This document shows, in pieces, positions 33,168-44,200 of a stretch of 51,803 bases of DNA. The number at the start of each line of letters is the position of its first letter. The first letter of the stretch is position 1. The position numbers were made by a program, and so were the translations under genes. The stretch is from Gonium pectorale (taxonomy: Eukaryota > Chlorophyta > Chlorophyceae > Chlamydomonadales > Volvocaceae). The notes beneath the pieces are model-generated. The model was not told the origin of the DNA. It saw nothing but the letters and a program-made list of their open reading frames with translations, and ran no database searches. Location of the stretch: the NCBI GenBank assembly GCA_001584585.1, contig LSYV01000024.1:528326-580128 (forward strand). The letters are read 5' to 3'.

Positions 33168-35503
33168 CATCTCCGGGCCGACGCTGGCCTCGGGCGCTAC
33201 CCGCCCCAACGCGAGACCACCTCAATGCCGCGAGGCGAGGGCGGGGTGTGGGGGACCGCTGCATGTGCGCGTAGCGCCAGACCAGCAGTCCAGTTCAGCC
33301 CTTCAGCGATGTTTAGTGTGTGTTTTACGCGACACAAGCTGCATATGCCCCTTCGACCCTTGGATGGGGCAGCGGGCAGCAACACCACCGCAACCGCCGC
33401 CCACAGCGGCGCTGCGCCCGGCCGACGGGCGTGCGGATGTGGGGGCTTTGGGCGACCCGTGCCCGAAGGCGATGGGCGGCCAGGAGTAACATGCGCCCAT
33501 GCGCCCATGCGAAGCGATGTGGGTCTTGATTTTGGGGCGAGGGGGTGCCGGGTTGTGGGGTTACCACATATCGTGCGCAGCGATGTGGGTCGGCCTTTTT
33601 TTATGGCGGGGGCCGGCGTAGGTTTGAGGATGCCGGTACCGTATCATGGGCAACGTGGCAGTGAGGGGGTGTGGGCAGCGGCGTCGTGGGGAGAGAGGGC
33701 AGCTCGGCATCACGCGTATGTGGTGAATAGGGTGCTTGGGATGTGGCATGTGTCGGATGCGGCGCACGGTATCGGTCCCCGAATCCGCCGCCGTCGCCAG
33801 GCCCCATGCCTGTTGGCGAATGCAGGCCCGCAATCGCCGTCCTGTACTGGCGGCCTGGCTGTGAGCGAGAGCGGCTTTCCGCGGTTGTTGTTCAGAATCT
33901 TGGTAGGTGCGGCATGCACCTCCACACACACACACACACGGCTGCCGACTACCCACGATGTACCGGCAGGCGTGCTTGTGCGCTCGTGCGGCGTATGGGG
34001 TGGCGGGACGGGCACCCAGCGCCCCGCACTTGGATCCGAATGGCTATTGAGGAACAATACCTCTAGCGAGACGTCAATTTGTGTAGCCTTCGCCCTGCCT
34101 CCGCAGTGAAGGGTCTTCGGGGGGTTGGACGCCCCCCGCCCCGGATTTCGTTTCCTGTGCGCCCCCGCCTGCTTACTATTGCTGCCCACGATCCTTTTCT
34201 TTAAGGATGGACACTTGGATGGACAGACGGACGGATGGGCTCGAGCGCCCCACGGAGACAGCAGTCGCGCGTTACGGGGAACACATGCGCAACCCAAAAC
34301 GCCCAGAGCATGATATCAATACGCAAGAGCATGGCATGGCAATGCGTGCAGAGTGTGTAGGGCAGCATTCCTGCGGCTCGCGCACACCTGCGCACACCGA
34401 CACCCAATCTCGCGCTCCGCTCGTGGTACACGGGCAACACACGATTAGGCACTAAACATACGTGGCCTCACGGACAACATGTGGCAGGGCGAAACGCGGC
34501 AGGCAGGCCAACGTGTCGAAGAAACTGGGAGCTCAGCGCTGAGCCATTAAGACCCTCGAAGACAAAGCAACTCGTTGTCCTCACAGCACTGCAACCTCGG
34601 CGGTAGCGAGTCTCGTCCCGCCGTGATTACTTTCCAAGTACAGGAGGACCCTGCCACATTTTGTCCCACAAACAGCCGTGGACATACAAGCAGCTGGTGA
34701 CTGCCTTCCCAATTGGTGGCATCCTCGTGCAATAGTTTTCGTTGGTTTTGTTGTTTTTATACTTGCGCTTGGGAAGACCTGCATTTCCACGGTTCCAAGC
34801 AAGATTCCCCATGGTTAATTCTTCTAGCTCTGTGTTGAGCAGGTTGGTCCCTGGAGAAGGCGACTGCGCTGTGTCGGCGTCTCGGGGTTACTTTGAGGGA
34901 GTCACAGCCACCAGTGCCACCGAGCACCACTGAAGTCCTCATTATACTCCACAGGTTCAGCTTGCGGCGACACGTGGCAGGCGCGTCGACGGCCCCACTT
35001 CCGTCCGCCCACAGTAACGCCGTCCAGCCCAACCGGTAAGCCATGCGGCAGAAGCAGGGCCATTGAGTGCATAAGGGGATTCCAGGTTGCAGCGTTGTCG
35101 TTCGGGGGCCGGCCCGCTAGTCCACCCGATGGTCGTCCATCGCATGGTGCGGGTCAGCTGGGTCAGCCCTTTTGACTTCGGAGATCGGCCCAACATCTTG
35201 GCCTTATAATCACCGTTATTATCTAGACAGCACATGAACGTTGCGTAAGGTCCACCCTCCACCCTCTAGCGGTGTCCCCGCCGTGTCCCGTAGCACCTTT
35301 ATCAGTCAGTTCCGCGCCCAGCAGGGCTTGACGGCGTCGCGTCACGAGCATCACTTACCCAGCTACCCTAGTCGCATGGTTCATGGCGCTCGCCGTCTCC
35401 GCTGGCGCTGCCTTGCGCTGGGACCAACTTGACTCCGCAGGACTCCGCCTCCGTCCGCTCAACCTGCCTCTTTGCCCTCGTCCTCTACAGATGCTGCCCT
35501 ACT

Positions 35504-37679
35504 ATGCCAACGACGCCGCCCGCGAACTCGTTCCTTCGGTCGCCGCGCTGCGTCGACTCCGAAGTGCCGCTCCTGCCCATACACCTTCCTGACCAGCCCG
35601 AGGCCTATCTTCTGCAAGACCTCCTCCACCAGCTCAACGGAAGCTTCGCGCAACCGCCCGATCACACGTCGGTCCCGCCTCTGTACGACACCGCCCGCGG
35701 CGGCTACGCACCCCCGCCCGCCGCCCATCTTCCCTCACTTGCCCTTATCCACCCCCTGGTGCTCGGCGACCCCGCGGCGCCGCCCGCCCCATCCGGGTTC
35801 CAGCTCTCCCTCCTGCGGCGCCTGCGCAACGTTCTGGAGGGGTACATCGACCTCAAGGTCGCCGAGACCACCAGCCCCTGGCTCGGCCTCTTGCTGCCCG
35901 TCGCGACGCCGCTCGCTGAGGTGGGCCGGCTCCTCGCCGTCGTGGACGCCCTTCTTGCCAGCTCCCCGCCGGCCCCACCCTCCGAGGACGTGTTGGAGGC
36001 CGCCATGGGCCGCATCTTCATGGCGCGGCAGGAGGTCGCGCTGCTCGCTGCGGGCTGCAGCGGGGCCCAGCACGCGGCGGAGCGGCTGCCGCCGCTGACG
36101 CCCCAGGCAATCGCCGCAGAGTCCACCGTCCTGCGCGACCCTTCGCAGCCGCAGCTGTTGCAGTCGCGGCCGCAGGGCAGCGCGGTCTGGTTCGTGCCCC
36201 GCGCCGACGCCGCCCCGGCCGGCGCGCCCGCCTTTCTCGCTGCCTCGTTTGCACCTCTGGCGCCGCCCGCCGTCACGACCGCCAATACCTCCTCATTCGC
36301 GTCCTTCCCTGTCTCCTCCTGCTCATCCTCCTCCTTCTGCTCATCTCTTTCCGCCGGCCCGTCCTCCTCCCCAAGCCGGCGCACCTCGGCCTGCCCGCAC
36401 GGCTTCGTCGTCAAGGTCACGCCGTGCCACAGCCCGACCGCCTACGCCCATCTGCAGTCCGGTGGCGAGCTCCCCAACGGCAAGCCGTTCGACACCGCCC
36501 GCCTGCGCTGCGTGGAGGACGCGGCCGTGGAGCCCATCAACGCGGGTGGCCTGCAGGACGCCTCGGTGGCGCTCCACGGCGAGGGAGGGCCCTTCCTCGC
36601 GCCGCTCTACGTCACCGTGCGTCCGCTGGCGGGCCCGCCCCACGACCAGGGCTACGACCTCGAGCTCGTGTGCGTGTACGAGTACGTGCCCGACGGCGAT
36701 GGCGTGGAGGTTGCGACCAGCCGCGTGAATGGCATCCTGGAGGCCGCGTCTGGCGCGCTCCAATTGGGGGCCGCGCCGCTGTGGGAGGTCCTTGGCTCTG
36801 CGGCGGACGCCGTGGCGGCGACGCTGGAGGAGCTGGTGGGGCGCATGGCGGCCGCGGTGGCGCGGGCGCACGCGCTGGGCTGCGTAGTCAGCGGTGAGAG
36901 GGGCTGCGTGGTACGCGCTGGCTACGTGGTACGCGCTGGGTGGGCTCGGGTGGGGGGGCGGGCCTGGGGGCGAGAGGGCCGGAGGCCAGCCTTGGCTGCG
37001 GCGCGGCGTGTCGTGCGGGGGGTGGGAAGGGGCATGGGCGGGGAGCGCGGTGCGGGTGTGCGGCTGGGCGATGGCGAGGGCGGGTGGGCAGAGCGGGAAG
37101 GGGCGCGGAAGGGCGGCAGCACGCCTGCGCTTGTTCGACGCCCGCAACGTGTGTCGTTAGGCACGCAGAGTCGCGCCTTCCTTGTTCGTTGCGATGTACA
37201 GCCCTTGCTCAACTTGCCCTTTGCCTTCGCCCCTGCCGCTCCCTCCCTCCCTCCCTCCCGGCCCCCTTGCCGCAGACAACAAGCCCGCCAACTTCCTGCC
37301 CGGCGCGCGCGGCGGCCTCGGTCTGCTGACAGACAGCGAGGCGGTGAACCTGTGCGGCCCGCGCCAGGTGCTGCCGCACTCCGGCGTCCACACGCGCGAC
37401 TTTGCCGCGCCCGAGCAGCTGGGCCTCGACGGCGGCGGCGCCTGGCGCTGCCAGGCCTCCGACGTGTGGTCCCTAGGCAGCAGCGCCGAGGCGCTGCTGG
37501 AGCTGGCCATCGACCGCGTGAGGCAGCACAAGCTGTGGGCGGTGGAGGCGCTGCTGCAGTCGCCCTGCGGCCCGGCCGCGCGGCTGATGGCCTTGCGCGA
37601 CGAGTGCATGCGGGTGCGGGTGGGCGAACGGCCCTCGGCGGCGGACGCGTGCGCGATGCTGGGTCGGTGGGCGGCGTGA
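35504..37679 (+). CDS. Protein-kinase-like protein with degenerate catalytic motifs
   Basis: Two exons, 35504-36893 and 37276-37679, give 597 residues from the ATG at 35504; an acceptor-like CTACAG at 35485-35490 means further 5' exons are possible. The last 300 residues show a kinase fold. The strand-3-like HGFVVKV has K304. The catalytic loop is VVSDNKPANF (D464, K466, N469), followed by TDSEA in place of DFG, AAPEQL (508-512), SDVWSLG (525-531) and a GERPSAADAC end like subdomain XI. The HRD His-Arg and the DFG Phe-Gly are replaced and no glycine loop is visible, so activity is doubtful and a pseudokinase is possible. The N-terminal 280 residues are helical with no known domain, then a Ser-rich linker. 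Substrate and role are unknown. Confidence 0.7.
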
Positions 37680-37825
37680 AGCGGCCCACCGGGCCGGGCG
37701 CGGGTCTGCGTGGGGACGCCCCGAGCTCCCGCCCCGCCGCGCCGGTCGGGTCGGGTTGGGCTTTCGCTTTTGGTGACAATTGTGTTCCGATGGCTTCCTT
37801 GGGTTCGGGCGCGTTCCATCGTTGC

Positions 37826-37830
37826 TGTAA
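37826..37830 (+). terminator. Candidate TGTAA polyadenylation signal of the kinase-like gene
   Basis: TGTAA about 147 nt after the stop at 37679. Confidence 0.5.
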
Positions 37831-38810
37831 TAGTGCACGGGCGTCCACGTGGGGTGCACTCTCGTACAGCGGACGACTGCATCCCGTACTGCGGCCGCCC
37901 GGTTGTGGCTGGCGATTACGGTTATGGTTTAGACCGAGCGCGGTACGCCCTTACAGGAGTAGGGGCCGCTCCAACTTGTCTCATACATTATCGTGCTTGC
38001 GTCAAGCATTATGCGTGGGGGGCCGGCGTGGAACGTCGGGCATTGGTCCCATACCGCCGGCTGCGCACAGGACAGGCGGCACCGGCTCTGGTGCGGGTAC
38101 AATCATGCTGCCGTGGCGGCGCGGAGGCTCCACATCGTCTCGTTGATGGCGCAGGGACCTGCGTATGTGCGTTTGTGCGGGCGTTGGCGCAGGTGGTCCT
38201 GCAGCAGGCTGCAGGACGGCAGCAGGGTACGGTAGTGACTACCGTGCGGCGTCACACGCACACCCCTCGCATCTGGTCCTGGAGGATACATAGGGCTGTG
38301 GACAGCGCTGGAGCCGCGCTCGCAGGTTACACCGCGGCTGGAATGCCTGGATCACGCTGGCATGACTCAGACCCGTCGCACTGCCTAGCCGCATGCAGGT
38401 GACCCCAATGTGCACTGCGCCCGACGCACTCGGGCCTGCTGCCCTCTATCCTCGGCCTGTGCGATGGATGCTTGCCGTGTCCATAGGAGCTGCCACAAGC
38501 TCCATTTTGCATGAATTGATTTTTAAATAGTCAAGGGAGGGAGCTTTGGCCCTTGTCTTGACGCTGGACTGTCCATAACGATGGGAGGGGCTTGAGCAGG
38601 CAGCGGTCGGGCGGCGCAGACGGCGGCACTTGTTGGCCGCCAGCGCATGGCGGCCGAGCGGGGGGTAGAGAGAGTTTAGAGACACGCCGTTGGGAGGCTG
38701 GGCCGGGTTCGCAGGCTTCGCACCTGCCCCAACCTCCCTTGTCCGTGCCACGTCACCGATATGCCAAGAGGCAACTGACGAATGAAGCGTTCCCTGTGAC
38801 TGACATGTCA

Positions 38811-39050
38811 TGACGCACCGTTGACGCACCGTTGGCGCACCGTTGACGCGCCGTTGGCGCACTGTTGGCATTCCAGCCGCATTTCAAAGCCCCTGCCACC
38901 ACCTTACAGTCTGCATATTGTAAGCCACTATCGTTGGGAGCAGTTAACCGGATGTGGTGCCAGAACGCTGAAGCCGTGAAGGCAAGACTGTCAAGGGCAC
39001 CGTTGACGCACCGTTGACGCACCGTTGGCTGGCGCACCGTTGACGCACCA
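38811..39050 (+). repeat. Paired 11-nt tandem arrays (TGACGCACCGT)
   Basis: About five units at 38811-38869 and about four at 38996-39050, in the same orientation, bracket about 125 nt of lower-GC unique sequence. Units vary at position 3 (TGACGC/TGGCGC). Confidence 0.75.
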
Positions 39051-39594
39051 TGGTCGGTGTCCGCGCCTCGTGCGCGTCACGTCTGCGCAGAGGGTTGGGC
39101 AGCGCAGCGGATGTGACAGTGCCGGGCTGTTGGCGGCAGCGGTGCGTATCTAGTTCGTGCCCTGTTGTGTCACGTGGGGCCGTCGTACCACGGTAGGAGG
39201 GAAGGAGGCCCGTCTGGGTGGCACCTCAGGGGATAATGCAAGACACAAACGGTTATTTCTGGCAAGTGACAAGCACCCCGTACTCAGCATATTGTAGCTG
39301 ACGTGGCTTTTTTCCTGCCCCATGAACCGAAGCATTTGTATCCAGAAGGGATCCTCCATACCGTGGACCGGGGGGCTGGAACGGCGGACCGGCACAACCC
39401 TGTCAGCGACCATGAGCTGACTCCGCCAAACGTGTGGTTACAGATACAGATTACAGGCTCCCTACACAGGGGCTGCAGGCCACATGAGCCGATTGGCTCC
39501 CGACCCGCCATAGTCGATTGTGTGGAGCACCCTTCGTGATAGGCCTAGGCCTAGGCGTGAGGCGTAAACCACGAAGGGAAAGCGCGAGCTTCAG

Positions 39595-40350
39595 CGGACA
39601 CTATGGTCCGGACAATGGGAGCAGCTCGTGCAGCTCTCGAACGGGCCCATCGATCAGATCGACGCCGCCGCGGCACTGTACGGTACGGGGCGTAGGGGGG
39701 CGTGCGTGCGGTGTGGACACGCTTGGACTCTTTGCACCCATTTGACAGGCGGCCGGCAGGCATACCCATCTCCATACACGACAACCCCCTACTAACCAAT
39801 GACCTGTTACCTCACACAGGTCACATGACCCCAAACCGGCCTCTCGCCATGGTCTCGCCAGACCATGAACCTATGGTGAGTCCGGTACCACCACCGGACT
39901 CACCATAAAAAGAGAACCAGAAACGGGGAAGGCAGCCATAGGTCTGGAGACGGTCATGGACGAGCGAGCGACGTGTGTTACACAAGTCGCACGTCTCCAC
40001 GTTGCCGGAGGCTATCGTAACCACGCGGCCTCACCAACCTCAGCAACAACCAATCCGACACACACATCTGAAGGCGCGATGTTTCACACAAGCTGCGACC
40101 GTGCCATGCTGTACATGTAGTTTCACACATCCATCCCGTCCGTTGGGTAACCTGCTTCCCCTAGTGGACTGCAACGATCCGGGATGCAGGCATGGCATGA
40201 AGGTTTGAACCCCTTTCCCCAACGCCCCGGCCCCAGGAACGTCTGGCTTCGTCGATGCGAGGCGAGCCGCTGGAAGCCGCGGCCGCCCGCAAGGTGGCAA
40301 AGGAGGTGGGCGTGGCCGTGGACCCGGCGTCCGTCGCCTACGGCATGTAA
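39595..40350 (+). CDS. Unrecognised gene, 3' exons
   Basis: Three exons join with matching phases: 39595-39682, 39820-39875 and 40237-40350 (TAA). The 85 visible residues include TLWSGQWEQLVQLSNGPIDQ, HMTPNRPLAMVSPDHEPM, ERLASSMRGEPLEAAAARK and the C-terminus VGVAVDPASVAYGM. I do not recognise the family; the tail is a short Ala/Lys helix. The exon at 39595 begins after an acceptor, so the gene starts upstream in sequence I could not resolve. The middle donor (ATG|GTGAGT at 39875/39876) lies inside a perfect hairpin. Support comes only from phase agreement, splice signals and absence of stops. Confidence 0.5.
39848..39867. repeat. Perfect 8-bp hairpin in a predicted exon
   Basis: CATGGTCT (39848-39855), loop CGCC, AGACCATG (39860-39867). 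It lies within the predicted exon 39820-39875, four bases before the next hairpin. Confidence 0.7.
39872..39907. promoter_or_regulatory. Perfect 15-bp hairpin enclosing a predicted 5' splice site
   Basis: TATGGTGAGTCCGGT (39872-39886), a 6-nt loop (ACCACC) and the exact reverse complement at 39893-39907. The donor ATG|GTGAGT is fully base-paired in the left arm. A 26-nt exact match to 5826-5851 begins at 39907, the last base of the hairpin. Confidence 0.75.
39907..39932 (+). repeat. Dispersed repeat E, copy 2 (26-nt exact match)
   Basis: Identical to 5826-5851 over 26 nt. It lies directly after the 15-bp hairpin, in the intron 39876-40236. Confidence 0.8.
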
Positions 40351-41262
40351 CCAGCCAGCCACGGCCCTTTAACCGATCACTCATGATCGGCTTCCATGCC
40401 GCCGCCGCCGGGCCGCGGCGCGGCGCGGCCCGGCAGCGGCTCCCCGCCGAGCCGCGGCCGTGGTGGCACAGCGGCGAGATGCGTCTCCAGGCGGGACGCT
40501 GCCTCAGCTTAGCACCTTCAGACCAGGCCGGTGCGCGAGCCGCAGCGTGCAGCGAGCGTGCGTGGGTGCGTACTCCACGCACACAGTGGCTCGGAACCTC
40601 AGGGTCACGGCCAACGCGGCGACCCTCGACAGGGCGGTCACAATCTCCACGGCCATGGCAGAGGCCCCGGGCGGAATCGGGGCGGAGTTTGGGCCTATCA
40701 CAAGGACAAGACGCGTTCGCCCCTGTCTGGGGACCACATCGGTCCTCGTCGTAGGCCCAGACTCCGCCCAGGGGCTCGGCCACGCCGTGGCAATAATCAC
40801 CGCCCTCTCCTGGGCAATTGTGTGCGCCCGGGGAGACCCGGCCATGCTGGCTGCTCGCTGTTGCTCAACCGCCGGCGTGATCTGGAGGTGCTGCGCCGAG
40901 GCAGCGCCCCGCCGTGAGACGCCAGAGTGGGCGCTCGGGCTGGGACCTGAGTGCTGGCGCCGATGTTATGGCGGAAGGGGGGCATCTTGGTGTGTGAAGC
41001 GCATTGCAATGCTCTGTTATTCCAGCTCCGGTCGAGTGCCGGGCGGCTTTTGGGTTTTGTTGGTCGGGGTCCACGGTCGTTTTCAAGCATTTTCTAATGC
41101 GTGGATAGATTAAGGCTACACAACCGCCTGCATAAGCAGCAGTGCCCTTCTGCTCTGGCTTTCCGCGTCCATCCGGTTCTGGAGCGGATGCTCGCACTTT
41201 CAATTCACCCCTTTTCTCCATAATTCGATTTGTAATTTCCTTAGCTTGACAGTTCTCTTACA
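40351..41262. other. Interval upstream of the DarP gene
   Basis: No exon is supported. It contains the long inverted repeat 40633-40804 and presumably the DarP promoter. A TGTAA at 41231-41235 lies just before the DarP start and is of unknown relevance. Confidence 0.5.
40633..40804. ncRNA. Long imperfect inverted repeat, candidate small-RNA precursor
   Basis: Left arm 40633-40707 (GGCGGTCACAATCTCCACGG ... CAAGGAC) pairs with right arm 40742-40804. The reverse complement of the right arm reads GGCGGTGATTATTGCCACGG ... GAGGAC. The match is imperfect, with one 9-nt deletion in the right arm, and the loop is about 34 nt. It lies in DNA with no exon, between the unknown gene and DarP. It could be a microRNA/siRNA hairpin or a decayed inverted duplication. 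Confidence 0.5.
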
Positions 41263-44200
41263 ATGAGCTTCGCAAGTGCAAGGTCGGCGCTCGGGCCGCC
41301 CAGTTGCAGCGGTCGCAGCTCGTTTCATGCTAACAGTAGAGCCCTTCTGCGACTTCCTTGCCCGTGGCGACAATGTGTGGTTGTGCGGGCGCTCTACAAC
41401 TTCGCTGACACGGTGGAGGAGCGGGTTCCCGGCCAGCGGCGCAACCGGGGGCTCCTCAAAAAGGAAGGCGAGTCGATTGATAGTTGCAATTACGCGATAC
41501 CTTGGGCTGGCCATGGCTGACCGGGGTTCGTGGCTACCACGGCGGCATGTGCCCATGCCTCCACCGCGCTGAAGTCGGTCATGGCCCAGCCTATGTTCCT
41601 CTCACACGAGGGATACATGCTGTCGCTCCTTAAGCCGCCACCACACCGCACATTGCCCTCATTTGCCATCCCTCAGCACTTCAGCCCGTCCCCCCTCCAT
41701 GCCCGCCCCCGCTGCCTCGAGCACGTGCCCCTTCGCGTCCGCCGCATCACGCTCGCCCCTCTTCCCTCTTCCCGAAACCAGCCCGGGAGATCCTGGATCT
41801 GGTCCGCGGCCTGACTGCCATGACGCCCAAGCAGCTGAGCGCCGTGGCGCACCTGCTGCCGCCCGGCTCCGTGGAGGCGGTGGGCATAGCGGCCAAGCTG
41901 CCGCGCAGTAACCAGGTGCGGGGGTGGGGGCGTTGGCGTGGTGCTGGCGGGGTATGTGGGGGTTGAGGTGGTGCTGGCGGTGGTGGTGATGATGGTTGAG
42001 GCGGTGGCGGTGGTTTGGGTTTCTGTTGGTGCTGGCGGCGGCGGCGGTGGTGCTGGCCCTGGTGGTAATGGTGGTGGTGGGGCTGGCGGGTAACCTGTAG
42101 GGATTGAGTTGGGCATCGAGCGGGGCCGCGTGCGCTCTGCTTGGGGTTGTATGGGCGAACATGAACGTAATACCACAACTCATCGCCTGCTCTGTGCGCT
42201 CTTTTCTGCCCCTTGACCATTGCTCTGAAGACAGCGAACGGCTTGGTCGCCGGACGGGCGAACTCTTCTGACTCCCATCCCGTTGATGATCAAACTTACG
42301 TATGTCAAATCTTCCCCCGTGCCGGACGGGAGCCTTCATGTGGAAGCCAGTGCGTTCACGTCAACCCTTTGCTCCTTGAAACCCCCGTGCCACGCTCTCC
42401 CCCCCTAGGGCCGCAAGCGCCAGGAGGCTCTGGTGGCCAAGATGCTGCGGGGGCAGCTCACAGAGACGCAGATAGACAAGCTGGAGGTGCGGTTGGGGGG
42501 TTAGGGGGGAGATGGGGGTGCGCTGGGCTGGAGGTGCGGTTGGGCGCAAGTGAGGGGGGGGCGGGGCGAAGACGGGCTCACAGGGGTGGGCTCACGGAAG
42601 GCCCAGCGGCTGGGCGGTTCGGGAGATGGTTTACTGGGGGGCAGAGGGGCTGGGGCACTGGGCGGCAGAGAGGCTGGGCGGCAGAGAGGCTGGGCGGCAG
42701 AGAGGCTGGGCGGCAGAGAGGCTGGGCGGCAGAGAGGCTGGGCGGCTGAGAGGCTAGGCGGCAGAGAGGCTGGGCGGCAGAGAGGCTGGGCGGCAGAGAG
42801 GCTGGGCGGCTGAGAGGCTAGGCGGCTGAGAGGCTGGGGGCATGGAGGGCAGATGTGGGCTGGGTTAGTCCACAGGAAGATGCGAACGGCGGTTGCAGGG
42901 CTGCGGGGCGTGCGCTTGCGGCGGCGGTCGCGGCTTCGCGGTGTGCGGCATGAAACATTGGGACTTGGAAGGCGGGCCGCAGACATGACTTGAGGGGACT
43001 TGGAAACCCCGCATGCACTCGGGAACGGCGCGCTGAGCCAATTGTAGGGCGAATGGGGCGGCATTGGTGGGTCGGTCGGCGCGCGTGGGACACGTCCGCG
43101 TCACCCGGTGTACGGCTTCTGGTCTTTGATATCTGTCGATTCGGTGTCGGGGTCGGGAATGGGTTTCGCGCGGGCGGCCGGGGGGCAGCCTGCGCGACCG
43201 CATCCTCGCCCCAGCGCGGGCGTGTGGTTTGCACCCGGGCCTGTTCTCCTGCCGGGTGTGGCCACGGGATCTCGTCTCCCAGTCAGCAACCGTGTGTGCC
43301 GCAACTGCCGCGACCCCCGATCCCCGACCCCCGACCCCCGATCCCCGACCCCCGATCCCCGACCCCCGACCCCCGATCCCCGACCCCCGACCCCCGATCC
43401 CCGACCCCCAATCCCCGACCAAGCGCGATTTCCGAAGACCCTGGGACTGGTATCTATAGTGCTCCGCTCACCGTCGGCTTGACCGGCTTCCTTCCCTGAG
43501 ATTACCACAACCTGTTCCGTACCCGCCCGCGGGGTTCCCCCCCTTCTCAGGAGGCTGTGGAGCTGGCCGCGTCCAACAGCGGGCTGTACGAGGACGGCGA
43601 CGTGGCCGGCATGGTGGCGGCCTGGCAGGAGGGGCTGCTGGCAGACGACCAGGCGAGGCCGGCCTTTGGGTACTTCACTTCTGAGGATTGTGTACCTGGC
43701 GGGCCTGTGTTGCACGCGCATGCGCGTTGGGGCCGCATTTCGTGAGATTGAACAGATTATGCGTCCAAGAAAGGAGCGCACAGTTGTCTCAGCTTCACGG
43801 CATCCCGCCTCATTCCACCGCTCCCATCAAGCTCTGGACTCACTCGCTCCCGATGCGCGCAGGCCGTGGTGGCCGAGGTGTACGGCTACCCCCGCGACTG
43901 GGCGCCCGACCACCAGCAGCTCCGCACGCTCGTACGACAATGCCAGCAGGTGCGGCACGGCGGTACGACAGTACGGCTGGAGGGCCGGCTGGGGGCGCGC
44001 GTCGGGGCGGCTTGTTGTCTCTCTTGTGCCGTACACACATCTTGGACCCACATGTGCACACACGTGTACGGCATGGCGCGGAAAGTACGACATGGGAGTC
44101 ACAGCGGGCTGCGTGGGGAGAGGTTCGGGGCGGGTCGTTCGTCTGCGTGGTCGCACGCGTCCCAAAATCCGGCCCTCGTTGTGCCGCCGTGTGTTGTTCA

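Larger units (their letters stand above)
32821..35503. other. Interval before the kinase-like gene
   Basis: After repeat C and a possible 3' end there is no recognisable gene. From about 34540 to 34900 the sequence is clearly less GC-rich, with T runs near 34740-34760. An ATG at 34811 opens MVNSSSSVLSRLVPGEG. Possible splice signals follow (CACAG near 34953, GTAAGC near 35036, CTCTAG near 35269). These may be 5' exons of the kinase-like gene, but I could not connect them in one frame. Confidence 0.35.
37680..39594. other. Interval between the kinase-like gene and the next gene
   Basis: It should contain the kinase-like 3' UTR and probably unseen 5' exons of the gene whose last exons are at 39595-40350. 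A possible exon 38332-38398 lies between a CGCAG acceptor and a GTGACC donor but is not connected. Two arrays of an 11-nt repeat lie at 38811-38869 and 38996-39050. Confidence 0.4.

Noticed and set aside
33225..34109. 294-codon plus-strand open frame and a 195-codon minus-strand frame in the same place
   Set aside because: No domain, splice structure or codon bias. Both frames are open because GC-rich DNA has few stops.
35429..35503. Upstream extension of the kinase-like frame to a TTG at 35429
   Set aside because: Nuclear genes do not normally start at TTG, and the first ATG in frame is 35504. An acceptor at 35490 is the alternative explanation.
42661..42836. Regular repeat array considered as CRISPR
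   Set aside because: Units are 16 nt, head to tail, with no unique spacers, and the array is inside a eukaryotic intron. It is a minisatellite.
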